DNA from: Pararhizobium_B sp963760965
GTDB lineage: Bacteria > Pseudomonadota > Alphaproteobacteria > Rhizobiales > Rhizobiaceae
Assembly: GCA_963760965.1 (NCBI GenBank)
Contig: CAVXEW010000014.1
Span: 1-64,000 of the forward strand
Length of the DNA stretch: 64,000 nt
Direction: 5' to 3'
The notes under the pieces: model-generated
What the model was told of the DNA's origin: nothing
Seen by the model: the letters and a program-made list of their open reading frames with translations, nothing else
Database searches by the model: none
Program-made: the position numbers and the translations under genes
Shown here: positions 26,375 to 33,676 of the stretch, one piece after another
Layout of the letters: each line of letters begins with the position of its first letter
How positions within the stretch are numbered: position 1 is the first letter of the stretch

Positions 26375-27253
26375 TCAGGCCGACGAATCCATCAAGCCGG
26401 CCCGCAAGCGCCCGAGATCCCCGACCGGTCGGCCGGCAAAGATGCGGAAGGCATCGACGCCCTGGTTGAAGAAGAGCTCGTAGCCGGTGAGAAATGCCAC
26501 GCCGGCGCGTTCGCAGTCCTGCTTGAACTGCGTGTCGACGGGGGTGTAGACGGCATCGAAAGCCCATTTGCAGCCGCCGAGCGCCTCGGCCGGAACGGGA
26601 GAGCCCGGATAGCCGGACATCCCGACCGGCGTGCAATTGACGATCCCGTCCCCGCCATTGATTGCCGTCGCGACGTCCTCGAAGGTCTGGACCGCAATGG
26701 CATCGCCGAACGCAGCTTCCAGGGCTCTCGCGAGCGCGGCAGCCTTTGCCGCGTTGTTGTCTACGATGCGGACGCCTGTGGCCCCGAGCTTGGCGAGGGC
26801 GAAGGAGACGGCCCGGCCGACGCCGCCCGCTCCGACCAGGACGACAGTGCCCGGCGGCATCGAGCCGAAACGCTCGCGATAGGCGGCCATGAAACCGCTG
26901 TAGTCGGTGTTGTGACCCACCGGCCCATGCGGTTCGAAGACGACAGTGTTGGCCGAGCCGATCGATCGAATGAACGGATCCCCGACCTCGATCAGCGCCA
27001 GCACGCGCTCCTTGTAGGGCAGGGTGATGTTGAGGCCTCGCATTCCGCTCGCGTGGCAGTTCCGGAAGAGCGCGTCGAAATCGAGGCCGAGTTCCGCCGG
27101 GATCAGCAGGTCGTAGGTCACGTCGAAGCCGTCGAGCCGCCCCGCCAGCCGGTGAAGCGCCGGCGCGCGGGACTCGCGGATGTTGTCGCCGATCAGCCCG
27201 AGTTTCAGCGGGATCGCGGCGGGACTGGAACCTGGGGCGGGGTGCGTGGTCAT
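26375..27253 (-). CDS. Shikimate/quinate dehydrogenase (AroE/YdiB-like)
   Basis: Protein of 292 aa. It interconverts shikimate (or quinate) and the 3-dehydro acid with NAD(P). Visible are the substrate Ser-x-Ser-like region IRESRAPALHRLAG near residue 25, catalytic Lys in ITLPYKERVLAL near residue 75, Asp in HNTDYSGF near residue 112, the Rossmann GAGGVGRAVSFALAKLG near residue 140 and a C-terminal FNQGVDAFRIFAG. Its placement with quiC1 and a TRAP transporter points to catabolism rather than aromatic amino acid synthesis. It follows the DctM gene by 4 bases. Confidence 0.88.
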   Translation of the reverse strand: MTTHPAPGSSPAAIPLKLGLIGDNIRESRAPALHRLAGRLDGFDVTYDLLIPAELGLDFDALFRNCHASGMRGLNITLPYKERVLALIEVGDPFIRSIGSANTVVFEPHGPVGHNTDYSGFMAAYRERFGSMPPGTVVLVGAGGVGRAVSFALAKLGATGVRIVDNNAAKAAALARALEAAFGDAIAVQTFEDVATAINGGDGIVNCTPVGMSGYPGSPVPAEALGGCKWAFDAVYTPVDTQFKQDCERAGVAFLTGYELFFNQGVDAFRIFAGRPVGDLGRLRAGLMDSSA

Positions 27254-27257
27254 GTTC

Positions 27258-28553
27258 CTATCCGGCGTAACCGAAGAGCCGCGGCAGCCACAGCACGACT
27301 GCCGGCACGAAGATCATCACCAGCAGGGCCGCGACGAGCACGGCGATGAAGAGCCAGATTTCCCGGATGATTTCCTTGAGCGGAATGCCGGTGACCGCGT
27401 TGATGACGAAGAGGACGATGCCGTAGGGCGGCGTGATCAGCCCGATCATGCAGTTGACCACGGCCACCACCCCGAAATGGATGAGGTCGATGTGCAGGTG
27501 CCGGCATGCCGGGATGAAGAGGGGTATGATGACGAGGATGATGGTCGACGCGTCCAGGAGGCAGCCGAGCACGAGGAAGATCGCGTTGACGACCAGCATG
27601 AACGCGATCGGCGAGAGCTGCCAAGCGTCGACCATCGCCTGCACCTTGGCCGGGATGTTCTCGCTGGCGACGATGTAGTTGAAGATCAGCGCCCCGCCGA
27701 TCACCATGCCGACGGACGCCGACGAGTGGGCGCTTTGCAGCATGATCCGGTAGAGCGATTTCAGGCTCAGCGCCCGATAGAAGAGACCCGCGAGCAGCAG
27801 TGCGTAGGCGGCCGCGACGGCGGCGGCTTCCGTCGGTGTCGTCACGCCGCCATAGATGCCGTAGAGCAGGATCACGGGCATGAGCAGCGCCGGGAAGGCG
27901 TTCATGGTCAGGCGTGGCAGCTCCTTCAGGGGCACGCCTTCTTCAAGCTTGAAGTCGCGCTTCCTCGCCATCCAGGTGTTGAGAAACATCAGGACGACGC
28001 CCATGAACAGCCCCGGAACGATACCGCCGAGGAACAGGTAGCCGATCGACTGGTCGGAGACGAGCGCGTAGAGGACCATAGGGATCGACGGAGGGATGAT
28101 CGGTCCGACCGTCGAGGCCGCGGAGGTGATCGCCGCGGCGTATCCCCTCGGGTAGCGGCCGTCCTTCGTCATCATCTCGATGATGATCTTGCCGATGCCG
28201 GCCGCATCCGCGACGGCCGAGCCCGACATGCCGGCGAAGATCAGGCTTGCGACGACGTTGACGTGGCCGAGGCCGCCGCGGAAGCGGCCGACGAGCGCGA
28301 CGCAGAATTTCAGCAGCCGATCGCTGATCGTCCCGGCATTCATGATGTTGGCCGCGACGATGAAGAGCGGCACCGCCAGCAGCACGAAACTGTCGTAGAG
28401 TCCCTCGATGATCTGCTCGGCCGGCAGGGACATGTCCTGCCCCTTGACCGCGACATAGACGATCGCGCCGATGAGCATCGAGAAGGCGATCGGTGCGCCG
28501 ATGCCGGCCATCAGCAGCAGCGTCATCAGGCACAGGCCGAAGGACAGCGTCAT
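27258..28553 (-). CDS. TRAP transporter large permease (DctM)
   Basis: Inner-membrane protein of 431 aa with about 12 hydrophobic segments. It is the ion-coupled transport subunit of a tripartite (TRAP) importer. Typical DctM features are the opening LMAGIGAPIAFSMLIGAIVYV, FAGMSGSAVADAAGIGKIIIEMM near residue 120, the TVGPIIPPSIPMVLYALV block and the late NCMIGLITPPYGIVLF. The start overlaps the stop of dctQ by 4 bases. The substrate is most likely shikimate, quinate or 3-dehydroshikimate given the flanking enzymes. Confidence 0.94.
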   Translation of the reverse strand: MTLSFGLCLMTLLLMAGIGAPIAFSMLIGAIVYVAVKGQDMSLPAEQIIEGLYDSFVLLAVPLFIVAANIMNAGTISDRLLKFCVALVGRFRGGLGHVNVVASLIFAGMSGSAVADAAGIGKIIIEMMTKDGRYPRGYAAAITSAASTVGPIIPPSIPMVLYALVSDQSIGYLFLGGIVPGLFMGVVLMFLNTWMARKRDFKLEEGVPLKELPRLTMNAFPALLMPVILLYGIYGGVTTPTEAAAVAAAYALLLAGLFYRALSLKSLYRIMLQSAHSSASVGMVIGGALIFNYIVASENIPAKVQAMVDAWQLSPIAFMLVVNAIFLVLGCLLDASTIILVIIPLFIPACRHLHIDLIHFGVVAVVNCMIGLITPPYGIVLFVINAVTGIPLKEIIREIWLFIAVLVAALLVMIFVPAVVLWLPRLFGYAG

Positions 28554-29077
28554 GGCCGCCGCACCTCCTCGCCTTCGATCAGGGATTCATGCCCGGGCTC
28601 CACGTCGTCCGGCGAGCCGCCGCGCAGGATGTAGATCGTGCGCCAGAGATACCTCAGTACCGTGGCTACGGCGAATATCCCGTAGATGCTGAACACGTAG
28701 TCGAGGCGCAGGTGCAGCGTCGCGCTGGTCTTGATCTTGTAGAAGGTGATGAAGCTGTAGGTTGCCGGCATGGAGGCGATGAGCCCGCCGGCGATCGCCA
28801 GCGCCGAAATGATGGCGAGCACGCGCTTCAGCCGCGCGCCCGCCGCATGGTAGAAGATGTCGAACTTGACGTGATCGCGATCGGCGAGGCCGAACGCCGC
28901 GTCCCAGAAAACCACCCACAGCCAGGTCGTCAGGCAGACCTCGACCGACCAGCCGACCGGCGCGTCGAGAACATAGCGCGAGACGATCTGAACGATGAAG
29001 GCGGCGAACATGACGGTGAGCAAGGCCACCGCCACGTTGTCCGCCCGCCTTCGCAGAAAGGCGAGGATTCCGGGCAT
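28550..29077 (-). CDS. TRAP transporter small permease (DctQ)
   Basis: Protein of 175 aa with four predicted membrane helices, the accessory membrane subunit of the TRAP importer. FIVQIVSRYVLDAPVGWSVEV, near residue 30, matches the conserved DctQ region, and FWDAAFGLADRDHVKFDIFYH follows. Gene order is dctP-dctQ-dctM on the minus strand with 15- and minus 4-base junctions, so the three are cotranscribed. Confidence 0.92.
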   Translation of the reverse strand: MPGILAFLRRRADNVAVALLTVMFAAFIVQIVSRYVLDAPVGWSVEVCLTTWLWVVFWDAAFGLADRDHVKFDIFYHAAGARLKRVLAIISALAIAGGLIASMPATYSFITFYKIKTSATLHLRLDYVFSIYGIFAVATVLRYLWRTIYILRGGSPDDVEPGHESLIEGEEVRRP

Positions 29078-29092
29078 GCCGGCCTCCGGCGA

Positions 29093-30106
29093 TCAGAGCG
29101 CGTTGATCTTGTCGACCATTCCCTTCGGCCAGTCCTTCGAGAACTTCGACTCGAGGTAGGCCTTCTGGACATGCGTGCGGAACGCATCGACATCCGGCGC
29201 ATAGACGTCGAGCCCATGGTCCTTGAAGAAGCCCTGCAGTTCCTCTTCGAGCGCAAGCTGCTTCTTCCGTCCGCTCTCTGCCGCGTCGTCGGCCGCCTTC
29301 TGGACCGTTTTCTGCTGGTCCGGCGTCAGTTTGTCCCAGACCGTCTTCGAGAAGGCCAGGTAGTTCTGGTCGACGAGGTGGCTGGTCAGGCAGATCTGCT
29401 TCGTCACCTCGTAGAACTTCGAGCTCTTGTCCGTCGGAAGCGGGTTGTCCTGTCCGTCGATCGCACCGGTCTGCAGGGCGGTGTAGACCTCGGTGAAGGC
29501 CATCGGCGCCGGATTCGCGCCGAGCGCCTTGCCGAGGAACTGCCATGCGTCCGTCCCGGGCATCCTGAGCTTCACGCCCGAAAGATCCTTCGGCGTCTTG
29601 ACGTCGAGTTCCTTCCGGCTCTGGCGCAGGTTGAGCTGGCGCTTGCCGAGATACATGACCGTCAGCAGCTTGACGTTGAGCTTGTCTTCGACCTTCTTCT
29701 TGAGCGGGTCCATGAAGTCGGCGTTGAAAACCTTCACCTGCTGCTCGGCGCTCTTCAGCATGTACCCGGCCGTGAAGATGGAGAAGTCCGGAATGAAGAC
29801 GGCGAGTTCCTGCGGCGATGTGATCGACATCTCGAGATTGCCGCGCGCGATGGCCTCCAGCTCGGTGCCCTGCTTGAAGAGGGTGGCGTTCCAGTGCGGC
29901 TCGAAACTGGCGAAATCCTTGACCTCGGGCCCGAAGACGTCGGTCAGCGCGACGGCGCGCTGGTCGTTGGGCGTTGCCGGCGACGAAAGCCGCAAGGTGA
30001 TCTTGTCATCGGCCAGCGCCGGGATCGAAAGGCCGGCCAGCGATGCGGCCGAGAGCGCCGTTGCCGTGGAGCCGAGGAAGGCACGTCGAGTGAGGTTCAA
30101 GGGCAT
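29093..30106 (-). CDS. TRAP transporter substrate-binding protein (DctP), twin-arginine-like signal
   Basis: Protein of 337 aa. The chosen ATG at 30106 has GGGAGGATC upstream; an earlier in-frame start would add 38 residues unlike a signal peptide. The N-terminus MPLNLTRRAFLGSTATALSA carries a twin-arginine motif, then a hydrophobic stretch and an ALAD cleavage site near residue 33. The conserved DctP elements are LSSPATPNDQRAVAL, GVKLRMPGTDAWQFLGKALGA near residue 155, and LQTGAIDGQDNPLPT near residue 185, where the Arg (in LRMP) clamps the substrate carboxylate. It captures an organic acid, probably shikimate or quinate. Confidence 0.92.
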   Translation of the reverse strand: MPLNLTRRAFLGSTATALSAASLAGLSIPALADDKITLRLSSPATPNDQRAVALTDVFGPEVKDFASFEPHWNATLFKQGTELEAIARGNLEMSITSPQELAVFIPDFSIFTAGYMLKSAEQQVKVFNADFMDPLKKKVEDKLNVKLLTVMYLGKRQLNLRQSRKELDVKTPKDLSGVKLRMPGTDAWQFLGKALGANPAPMAFTEVYTALQTGAIDGQDNPLPTDKSSKFYEVTKQICLTSHLVDQNYLAFSKTVWDKLTPDQQKTVQKAADDAAESGRKKQLALEEELQGFFKDHGLDVYAPDVDAFRTHVQKAYLESKFSKDWPKGMVDKINAL

Positions 30107-30362
30107 TGCAGATCCTCCCGGGATTATTGAGGGTATGCCAGCTGCTCGTGCCGGCTTTTCACCCATCCGAAAGTCGCACAAATCAATTCCCTTGACAACA
30201 CACGAAACCCGGAAACTCATACGAACTTGATTTCCTATGATGAACTGGGCTTAATGGCGGAGGCATGTTTCGGCCTCCCGTACCGAAGGCGGCGATCCTC
30301 AGCGAGGGGCCGCGAGAGCGGCCTGTCCGATACCCGGAAGCGCAAGAGCAAGGAGCAATTTC
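30107..30362. promoter_or_regulatory. Divergent intergenic region between dctP and aroQ
   Basis: This 256-base gap must hold promoters for both the minus-strand TRAP/quiC1 set and the plus-strand aroQ set. A TTGACA lies at 30192-30197 with only a poor -10 match 18 bases on. It is more AT-rich around 30180-30245 than the genes on either side. I saw no clear long palindrome. Confidence 0.35.
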
Positions 30363-30812
30363 ATGGTCAAGCCGGTCTTCATCCTGAATGGGCCAAACCT
30401 CAATCTCCTCGGAAAGCGCCAGCCGGAAATCTACGGTCATGAAACGCTGGCCGACGTCGAGGCGGGATGCCGGGCGCTTGCCGCGGAGTTCGGCCTCGAG
30501 GTCCGCTTCCACCAGAGCAATGCGGAGCACGTGATCATCGACTGGATACACGAGGCGCGGGAAGCCGCCAGCGCGATCGTCATCAATCCGGCAGCTTTCA
30601 CGCACACGTCGGTTGCAATTCTCGATGCCCTCAAGATGTGCGAGTTTCCGGTCTTCGAGGTGCACATCTCCAACGTCCACCAGCGGGAGCCCTTCCGCCA
30701 CCATTCCTATGTTTCCCTGAGGGCCGATGGTGTCATCGCAGGCTGCGGCACCGAGGGATACGCGCTTGCGCTCCGGCGTGTGGCAACTCTTCTCGACGCG
30801 ACGGCGGGCTGA
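30363..30812 (+). CDS. aroQ: Type II 3-dehydroquinate dehydratase (AroQ)
   Basis: Protein of 149 aa, the exact size of type II dehydroquinases, which form dodecamers and interconvert 3-dehydroquinate and 3-dehydroshikimate. The FILNGPNLNLLGKRQPEIYG opening contains the catalytic Arg and Tyr loop. The anionic site INPAAFTHTS is near residue 77 and EVHISNVHQREPFRHHS near residue 100, with the catalytic His. The usual GFG near the end is GCGTEGY. It sits divergent from the TRAP/quiC1 genes, so it probably works catabolically, taking quinate-derived dehydroquinate to the QuiC1 substrate. Confidence 0.93.
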   Translation: MVKPVFILNGPNLNLLGKRQPEIYGHETLADVEAGCRALAAEFGLEVRFHQSNAEHVIIDWIHEAREAASAIVINPAAFTHTSVAILDALKMCEFPVFEVHISNVHQREPFRHHSYVSLRADGVIAGCGTEGYALALRRVATLLDATAG

Positions 30813-30821
30813 GAGAGCGAG

Positions 30822-31898
30822 ATGGCTGGCACCGTATCGATCGCCGTCGCCGGCGCGGGCCTGATCGGCCGGCGCCACGTCGAGGCCATCGCCGAGGTGC
30901 CGACGGCAAGGCTGCACTCGGTCGTCGATCCGGCCGACGCGGCCCGGGACTTCGCGGCAAGCCAAGGCGTGCCCTGGTTTGCCAGCCTGCCGGACATGCT
31001 CGCCGGCGAGGCGCCGGACGGCGCGGTGCTGGCGACGCCGAACCGGCTGCACGTGGACAACGGACTGCAATGCGTCGAGGCGGGAATTCCCGCCCTGGTC
31101 GAAAAGCCGGTCGCGGTGGATGTCGCGGCTGCGCGGCGGCTTGTCGAGCGGGCGGAGGAGCGCGGGGTGCCGCTCCTCGTCGGCCATCATCGCCGCCACA
31201 ATCCCCTGATCGCAGAGGCGAGGAGACGCCTTGGCGATGGCGCCGTCGGACGGATCGTCTCCGTCCACGGCATGTTCTGGCTGTACAAGCCGGACGACTA
31301 TTTCGATACCGCCTGGCGCCGGCAGGAAGGCGCCGGGCCGGTGTTCCTCAACCTGATCCACGACGTCGACCTGCTGCGCCACCTTGTAGGGGAAGTGGTC
31401 TCTGTCCATGCGCTCGAATCCAGTGCGATCCGCGGCAACCCGGTGGAGGAGACCGCGGTCGTCCTTCTGCGCTTCGCCAACGGCGCCCTCGGGACGATGA
31501 ACGTCTCGGATACCATCGTGGCGCCCTGGAGCTGGGAACTGACGGCGAAGGAGAACCCGGCCTATCCAGCGACGGACGAGGCCTGCTGCCTGATCGGCGG
31601 CACCCATGGCGCGCTGGAACTTCCAAACCTGAAGCTGTGGACCTGCGGGGGCAGGCGCAGCTGGTTGGAGCCGGTCGCCGCGGAGGCGGTCTCCGTCGAG
31701 CGCGAGGACCCTCTCGTCCGCCAGATCCGTCATTTCGCCGCGGTCATTCGCGGCGAGGCCGAACCGCTCGTGTCCGGCCGTGAGGGACTGCGGACGCTCG
31801 AGGTCGTCGAGGCCATCAAGAGGTCGGCGCAGACTGCCGCTGCCGTGGAGATCGGCGGAGGCGGCGCAACGCACGACCGTCCTGCCACGCTTGCCTGA
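30822..31898 (+). CDS. Gfo/Idh/MocA-family oxidoreductase
   Basis: NAD(P)-dependent dehydrogenase of 358 aa. The N-terminal Rossmann motif is VAGAGLIGRRHVEAIAEVP, with the family EKPVAVDVAAARRLVE near residue 95 holding the catalytic Lys, and a C-terminal alpha/beta substrate domain containing NLIHDVDLLRHL with its His/Asp pair near residue 185. Such enzymes oxidise cyclic sugars, polyols or inositols. It follows aroQ by 9 bases and precedes an HpcH aldolase, so it may belong either to quinate/shikimate use or to a sugar-acid route with the downstream aldolase and dehydratase. Confidence 0.88.
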   Translation: MAGTVSIAVAGAGLIGRRHVEAIAEVPTARLHSVVDPADAARDFAASQGVPWFASLPDMLAGEAPDGAVLATPNRLHVDNGLQCVEAGIPALVEKPVAVDVAAARRLVERAEERGVPLLVGHHRRHNPLIAEARRRLGDGAVGRIVSVHGMFWLYKPDDYFDTAWRRQEGAGPVFLNLIHDVDLLRHLVGEVVSVHALESSAIRGNPVEETAVVLLRFANGALGTMNVSDTIVAPWSWELTAKENPAYPATDEACCLIGGTHGALELPNLKLWTCGGRRSWLEPVAAEAVSVEREDPLVRQIRHFAAVIRGEAEPLVSGREGLRTLEVVEAIKRSAQTAAAVEIGGGGATHDRPATLA

Positions 31899-31948
31899 AT
31901 CATTGCCGGCTCCATGCCGGCCGTACGCCAGTATCGAGGAGATGCCAC

Positions 31949-32719
31949 ATGGAATTGCCACGCAACGAATTCAAGCGCGCGATCGCGGAGGGCCGCCAGC
32001 AGATCGGGCTCTGGTGCACGCTGCCGGGCAGCTTTACCGTCGAGGCGCTGGCCACCTGCGGTTATGACTGGCTGCTCATCGACACCGAGCATTCACCGGG
32101 CGATCCGCTGACCGTCCTTCCGCAATTGCAGGCCGCCGCCGCCTATCCGGTCTCGGCCGTGGTGCGGCCGGCGAGCAACGACGCCGTGCTGATCAAGCGC
32201 ATCCTCGATTTCGGGGCACAGACGCTCCTCATTCCCTATGTGCAGAACGCCCGCGAGGCGAAGGCGGCCGTCGACGCGGTGCGCTACCCGCCGGTCGGTA
32301 TTCGCGGTGTCGCGGGCATCACCCGGGCGACGCGGTACGGCCGCGTGCGCGACTACGCCCGGCGTGCGGAGGAGGAACTCTGCCTTCTGGTCCAGGTCGA
32401 GAGCCGCGAGGCGCTCGACGAGATCGAGGCGATCGCCGCAGTCGAGGGCATCGACGGCATCTTCATAGGACCCGCCGACCTGTCTTCCAGTCTCGGCCAT
32501 CCCGGCGAACTCGGCCATCCGGAGGTTGCCACCGCGATCGAGGACGCGATCCGCCGCATCCGGAAGGCCGGGAAGCCGGCCGGCATCCTCACGCCGGACA
32601 AGGACTTTGCCCGTCGTTGCATGGACTTCGGGACCGTTTTCACGGCGGTGGACGTGGACGCCAACATCCTGCTGGGCAACGCGACCCGCATCGCCCGGGA
32701 ATTCAAGGGGTCGTCATGA
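31949..32719 (+). CDS. HpcH/HpaI-family aldolase
   Basis: Protein of 256 aa; a metal-dependent class II pyruvate aldolase. Recognisable are LWCTLPGSFTVEAL, LLIDTEHSPGDPL near residue 45, TLLIPYVQNAREAK near residue 95, LLVQVESREALDEI and the GIFIGPADLSSSLGHPG metal-site block near residue 175. This is the HpaI/YfaU pattern, cleaving 2-keto-3-deoxy acids to pyruvate and an aldehyde. GAGGAGA is placed well before the ATG. It differs from the other aldolase of this window (2017-2799) throughout, so it is not a recent duplicate. Confidence 0.88.
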   Translation: MELPRNEFKRAIAEGRQQIGLWCTLPGSFTVEALATCGYDWLLIDTEHSPGDPLTVLPQLQAAAAYPVSAVVRPASNDAVLIKRILDFGAQTLLIPYVQNAREAKAAVDAVRYPPVGIRGVAGITRATRYGRVRDYARRAEEELCLLVQVESREALDEIEAIAAVEGIDGIFIGPADLSSSLGHPGELGHPEVATAIEDAIRRIRKAGKPAGILTPDKDFARRCMDFGTVFTAVDVDANILLGNATRIAREFKGSS

Positions 32720-32829
32720 CCGTGCCATTTCGTCCGACATTCCGTCTTTCGACAGGGGTTTCGGGTTGCGCCGTTCGGCGGTTGATTTCGAGGGAAGCTG
32801 CGTTTTTGGCTGCAATGCCGGAGACAAGG

Positions 32830-32862
32830 CACCATATATGATGGATCGCGAACGATATGGTG
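32830..32862. promoter_or_regulatory. Candidate operator: 8-bp inverted repeat before third GntR gene
   Basis: CACCATAT (32830-32837) and ATATGGTG (32855-32862) are exact inverted repeats 17 bases apart, ending 10 bases before the GntR start codon. The region is AT-rich compared with its surroundings. Half-site spacing of about two helical turns fits a dimeric regulator binding on one face, most simply the adjacent GntR protein. Confidence 0.45.
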
Positions 32863-32872
32863 AATTGCCAGG

Positions 32873-33544
32873 ATGAACACAGCCGTCATGCCGCCCAGCG
32901 TTGGTGAGAGTGCATATCGCCAGATCAGGACCGACATCATATTCGGCCGGCTGGCGCCCGGACAGAAGCTCAGGCTCGACCGCCTGAAGGAGCGCTATGG
33001 CGCCAGCGTCTCGACATTGCGCGAAATCCTCAACCGGCTCTCTTCGGAGGGTTTCGTCGTGGCGGAGGGGCAGCGCGGCTTCGAGGTAGCGCCGATCTCG
33101 CCGGAGAACCTGCGCGAGGTTTCTGCCCTTCGCGCGCTGCTCGAGTGCTACGCGCTGGACCTGTCTTTCCGCAACGGAGACATGGACTGGGAGGGCGCGG
33201 TCGTCGCGGCCCACCACAAGCTCAGCCAGCTGGAACAGCGCATGATCGCCGGCGACGAGTCGGTGAAGGAGACCTGGAAGCGTTACGACTGGGAGTTCCA
33301 TCAGGCGATGATCAAGGCCTGCGGTTCACGGAGCCTGATCGAGGTCCATGCCGCCATCTTCGACAAATACCTGCGCTACCAGATGATCTCGCTGACATTC
33401 CGCGGCCAGAAGGCGGCGGACGAACATCGCGAGCTTCTGGAGGTCGCGCTTCGGCGCGATTCTGGAAAGGCCCAGAAGCTTCTTCGCCAGCATATCCAGA
33501 ACGGTGTCGATCATGCCCTCGCCAGCGAGGCGCTGCGCAGGTAG
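32873..33544 (+). CDS. FCD-domain GntR-family transcriptional regulator
   Basis: Protein of 223 aa with the winged helix at about residues 10-75 (IIFGRLAPGQKLRLDRLKERYG) and the helical FCD domain at about 85-210. The sequence YGASVSTLREILNRLSSEGF is the recognition-helix region of the shorter GntR type. The FCD metal ligands appear in YDWEFHQAMIKA and DEHRELLEVA. It lies between a dehydrogenase/aldolase pair and an IlvD/Edd dehydratase and probably controls these. No ideal ribosome site is seen before the ATG. Confidence 0.9.
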   Translation: MNTAVMPPSVGESAYRQIRTDIIFGRLAPGQKLRLDRLKERYGASVSTLREILNRLSSEGFVVAEGQRGFEVAPISPENLREVSALRALLECYALDLSFRNGDMDWEGAVVAAHHKLSQLEQRMIAGDESVKETWKRYDWEFHQAMIKACGSRSLIEVHAAIFDKYLRYQMISLTFRGQKAADEHRELLEVALRRDSGKAQKLLRQHIQNGVDHALASEALRR

Positions 33545-33676
33545 GTTTTGCAGAGGAACGGTGGCCGGCGACCGGTACCGATCGTCGCAGGGGATGCGGT
33601 GCCGGAGCCATGGCCTCTATTCTCGCCCATCGTGAAGGGCTCGCGAGATGCCGCTTGCCGATCTGAGGAGTGCCGG

